From Flavobacteriales bacterium (GTDB lineage Bacteria; Bacteroidota; Bacteroidia; Flavobacteriales_F; PHOS-HE28): a stretch of DNA of 8,488 nucleotides. The translations under genes and the position numbers were made by a program. Every line of letters starts with the position of its first letter. The first letter of the stretch is position 1. Below are positions 7,170 through 8,488 of this stretch, in pieces. The DNA lies in contig JALOLX010000099.1 of assembly GCA_025455765.1 (NCBI GenBank), forward strand, positions 1 through 8,488. The letters are read 5' to 3'. The notes below the pieces were generated by a model. That model saw nothing but the letters and a program-made list of their open reading frames with translations. It was not told where the DNA came from and made no database searches.

Positions 7170-7202
7170 CAGTGCGAATTGAAGACGTTGTGCAGCGATC
7201 CT

Positions 7203-7270
7203 GGGAGGAGACCCCGACCGACCCGGCCTTGGTCGTTCAACCCCAAAGGCCCTGAATGAGGCCTCCTCCC
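7203..7270 (-). other. Nested inverted repeat between lipoprotein and MerC genes
   Basis: GGGAGGAG at 7203-7210 is a perfect complement of CTCCTCCC at 7263-7270. Inside it, GGCCTTGG at 7225-7232 pairs with CCAAAGGCC at 7243-7251 with one bulged A, leaving a 10-nt loop. A competing GGCC pair (7248-7251 with 7260-7262 and neighbours) also exists. The element begins 13 nt after the lipoprotein stop and ends 33 nt before the MerC start. No T tract follows on the - strand, so a pure terminator is unlikely. An mRNA-stabilising or partial-attenuation structure between the two cistrons is possible. Confidence 0.45.
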
Positions 7271-7283
7271 GTGGATCGATGAA

Positions 7284-7892
7284 TTATTGGATGACGACGG
7301 GGAACACCACTTCAATGTCGGTCTCGCCTCCGGCGTTCTCGATAAGGCCGGCAGATACACCCGCAGCGGTCTTCACCGGCTCATGGATCAAGGTTACGCG
7401 CAGGCTCCCCGTGCTGGCGGCATCAGTGGTGGCCGTGTTGCTCAGGCCCACGGGATTTCCGTCGGCATCTGCATCGTTGTACGCGATCTGCATGTCGGCA
7501 TCGGTCTCGAAGAAGAACTGGTGCTCTTCATCCTCTACTTGGATCTCCTCGGTGATCTCCTCTGGTGTGGCGCCGCTCTCATCCAGTACGCGCAACGCGA
7601 GCTGCAGCGTTGTTCCTGCGGGTAGTGTGTCACCCGTTATGACCGGCGCGTTACCACCATCACCATCCACATCGGTGAAGCGCATCTCATACACGTTCGC
7701 TGGCGTGGCCGCATCGGTAAAGGTGAGGATCAAGGTCGTGATCAGCTCCTCCTCGTTCACCGGAGTAGGTGTCGGAGTTGGGGTCGGCGTGTCCTCTTGG
7801 TCCTTCTTGCAGGCGGTGAGGGATGCGGCGAACAGACCGAGGAACAGGGCACGCTGCCCCCAGGTGGATGCAGTGGTCGAAAGTTGCTTCAT
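7284..7892 (-). CDS. Acidic surface or periplasmic lipoprotein with a Thr-Pro linker
   Basis: A 202-residue lipoprotein. Residues 1-28 form a lipoprotein signal ending in the lipobox LTAC, with Cys28 as the lipidated residue, followed by KKDQED. A Thr-Pro repeat linker spans residues 35-44. The mature part is strongly acidic (NEEEL, TPEEITEEIQVEDEEHQ) and beta-rich. It has two Asp-rich loops, DVDGDGG (74-80) and NDADADGNPVG (139-149), that resemble calcium-binding DxDxDG loops. The C-terminus (VTLIHEPVKTAAG, then NAGGETDIEVVFPV) matches my memory of a small Bacteroidota lipoprotein family often labelled type 1 periplasmic binding fold superfamily, found near iron or zinc regulators; that is recollection, not a search. 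ATG 7890-7892 sits about 25-30 nt after a good promoter that overlaps the presumed Fur-type operator. A role in metal capture is plausible but not proven. Confidence 0.85.
   Translation of the reverse strand: MKQLSTTASTWGQRALFLGLFAASLTACKKDQEDTPTPTPTPTPVNEEELITTLILTFTDAATPANVYEMRFTDVDGDGGNAPVITGDTLPAGTTLQLALRVLDESGATPEEITEEIQVEDEEHQFFFETDADMQIAYNDADADGNPVGLSNTATTDAASTGSLRVTLIHEPVKTAAGVSAGLIENAGGETDIEVVFPVVIQ
7761..7790 (-). repeat. Thr-Pro codon repeat in the lipoprotein linker
   Basis: Five consecutive Thr-Pro dipeptides (residues 35-44) are encoded with varied codons (ACA, ACC, ACT with CCG, CCC, CCT). This suggests selection for the protein linker rather than a recent slippage expansion. 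It joins the lipid anchor to the folded domain. Confidence 0.75.
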
Positions 7893-7921
7893 GACACTGG
7901 GTTGTTAATGCTATTGGGTTG

Positions 7922-7950
7922 CAAATATAGCGACCTTGGTCTTCATGCAA
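7922..7950 (-). promoter_or_regulatory. Promoter of the lipoprotein-MerC unit
   Basis: On the - strand, TATATTTG (7929 down to 7922) is a perfect match to the Bacteroidota -7 element TAnnTTTG. A TTG at 7950-7948 lies 18 nt upstream as the -33 element, which is standard spacing. Transcription would begin near 7917, leaving a leader of roughly 25 nt before the lipoprotein ATG at 7892. The -33 TTG is inside the left arm of the 9-5-9 inverted repeat. Confidence 0.7.
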
Positions 7951-7964
7951 GTCGGTTGCATGAA
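7942..7964. promoter_or_regulatory. Perfect 9-5-9 inverted repeat, presumed Fur-family operator
   Basis: TTCATGCAA at 7942-7950 and TTGCATGAA at 7956-7964 are exact reverse complements separated by GTCGG. It lies between the divergent lipoprotein and Fur-family genes. It overlaps the -33 element of the former and spans the -33 to -7 interval of the latter. Fur-family dimers bind inverted repeats of this size. Binding here would block both promoters, giving autorepression of the regulator and repression of the lipoprotein and MerC genes. Confidence 0.75.
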
Positions 7965-7965
7965 T

Positions 7966-7973
7966 TATTTTTG
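7966..7973 (+). promoter_or_regulatory. -7 element of the Fur-family gene, probably leaderless transcript
   Basis: TATTTTTG is a perfect TAnnTTTG match ending five bases before the ATG at 7978. Transcription would begin at or within a few bases of that ATG, so the mRNA would be leaderless or nearly so. The -33 element is weak; TTC at 7942-7944 with 21-nt spacing is the best candidate. Confidence 0.6.
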
Positions 7974-7977
7974 CCCC

Positions 7978-8388
7978 ATGAGCAACGACCAGCTGCTGCG
8001 TTCCAGAGGATTGCGCGTGACCAACACCCGCAAGGCCGTGCTGCAACTGTTGCAAGGCAGTGGCAAGGCCCTTTCCCAGGCCGATGTGGAGCGTTCACTC
8101 CCTGAACTCGCCGACCGCGTGACCCTCTTCCGCGTGTTGCAGGCCTTCGAGGAGAGCGGGTTGGCCCATCGGGTGCAGGATGCGCACGGTGTGTCGCGCT
8201 TCGCCGTATGTGCTGACACATGCAGCGGCGGCCATCACCACGATGTCCACGCGCACTTCCGCTGCCTGGTCTGCGGCGATGTGTACTGCCTGGATCCTGT
8301 GGCCCTTCCGAAGGTGAGCATTCCCAAAGGCTTCAAGCTGAAGGAAAGCCAGCTGCATTTGGAGGGCTCGTGCAGCGCCTGTAGCTGA
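7978..8388 (+). CDS. Fur-family metal-dependent transcriptional repressor
   Basis: A 136-residue member of the Fur/Zur/PerR family. Residues about 8-70 form the winged helix (RSRGLRVTNTRKAVLQLLQ, then ADRVTLFRVLQAFEESGL, whose helix normally reads the operator). Residues 75-136 form the metal-binding dimerisation domain. The His-rich segment is GGHHHDVHAHF (84-94), with His86-88, Asp89, His91 and His93. Cys96-x-x-Cys99 and Cys132-x-x-Cys135 make the usual structural zinc site, and extra Cys78 and Cys82 precede it. In-frame ATGs at 7936 and 7960 lie within the promoter and operator, so 7978 is the chosen start. Family membership is clear. Whether it senses zinc or iron cannot be told; the pairing with a MerC-type protein and an acidic lipoprotein leads me to favour zinc slightly. 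Confidence 0.9.
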   Translation: MSNDQLLRSRGLRVTNTRKAVLQLLQGSGKALSQADVERSLPELADRVTLFRVLQAFEESGLAHRVQDAHGVSRFAVCADTCSGGHHHDVHAHFRCLVCGDVYCLDPVALPKVSIPKGFKLKESQLHLEGSCSACS

Positions 8389-8391
8389 CCC

Positions 8392-8416
8392 GAACAAGGC
8401 CCATCGGCCGGTGTTC
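8392..8416. terminator. Imperfect hairpin after the Fur-family gene
   Basis: GAACA 8392-8396 pairs with TGTTC 8412-8416, and GGCC 8398-8401 pairs with GGCC 8406-8409. An internal A/GG loop separates the two stems and the hairpin loop is CATC. It begins 4 nt after the fur stop. No T tract follows on either strand, so termination is plausible but unproven. Confidence 0.35.
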
Positions 8417-8431
8417 CTTCACCGTGCCCGC

Positions 8432-8488
8432 TCACCGCCCACCCAGCCTGCGCCCCTCGCGCACCTGCACCACCTGCGGGAAGCCCTT
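8432..8488 (-). CDS. Possible last 18 codons of a convergent gene
   Basis: Reading the - strand from the right edge gives KGFPQVVQVREGRRLGGR and then TGA at 8434-8432. Seventeen of 18 third codon positions are G or C, higher than in the other two frames of this strand. That fits the codon use of the neighbouring genes. It is too short to assign a family and may be chance in GC-rich DNA. Confidence 0.35.
   Translation of the reverse strand, partial: KGFPQVVQVREGRRLGGR

Noticed and set aside
7279..7908. 209-codon + strand open frame opposite the lipoprotein
   Set aside because: The - strand has a signal peptide, lipobox and good promoter; the + strand protein is a Ser/Val-rich antisense reading.
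1..8488. CRISPR arrays, insertion sequences, tRNA or rRNA genes
   Set aside because: No regularly spaced direct repeats, transposase motifs, terminal inverted repeats or RNA gene signatures were seen.

Overview
The window is a GC-rich stretch that most likely comes from a member of the Bacteroidota, probably an environmental Flavobacteriales-type organism. The evidence is Bacteroidota-style -7 promoter elements (TAnnTTTG) in the few AT-rich gaps, little Shine-Dalgarno sequence, and a Fur / MerC / acidic-lipoprotein gene set that I associate with this phylum. The taxonomy is inference; no rRNA or tRNA is present.

Layout: (1) 1-549 is the 3' end of a glucose/sorbosone dehydrogenase-type beta-propeller protein. 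(2) 550-669 is an AT-rich gap with a 15-bp near-palindrome and a candidate -7 element. (3) 670-5812 is a tightly packed + strand operon: a TetR-family regulator, a half-size ABC exporter, an HlyD-type membrane fusion protein and a TolC-type outer membrane channel. Two junctions are ATGA overlaps and the third is a 6-nt gap. Together they would form a self-regulated tripartite exporter crossing both membranes. (4) 5823-6120 is a small gene broken by a +1 shift at a run of five C, and 6160-6690 is a DUF429-type gene, probably the tail of the same transcript. (5) 6691-6812 is a convergent intergenic region full of inverted repeats, ending in a GNRA-capped terminator-like hairpin. (6) 6813-7892 on the - strand holds an acidic lipoprotein followed by a four-helix MerC-domain membrane protein, separated by a foldable 68-nt element. 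(7) 7978-8388 on the + strand is a divergent Fur-family regulator. (8) 8389-8488 holds a hairpin and possibly the last codons of a convergent gene.

Two regulatory units stand out. In the exporter operon the ABC subunit keeps its Walker A motif but has lost the normal Q-loop, LSGGQ signature, Walker B Asp-Glu order and H-loop His, so it is an unusual or non-canonical ATPase. In the metal-type locus a perfect 9-5-9 inverted repeat lies between the divergent lipoprotein and fur genes. It covers the -33 region of the lipoprotein promoter and fills the -33/-7 interval of the fur promoter. That makes a compact bidirectional switch in which the Fur-like protein would repress itself and the lipoprotein-MerC pair. 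The metal and the cargo cannot be read from sequence alone.
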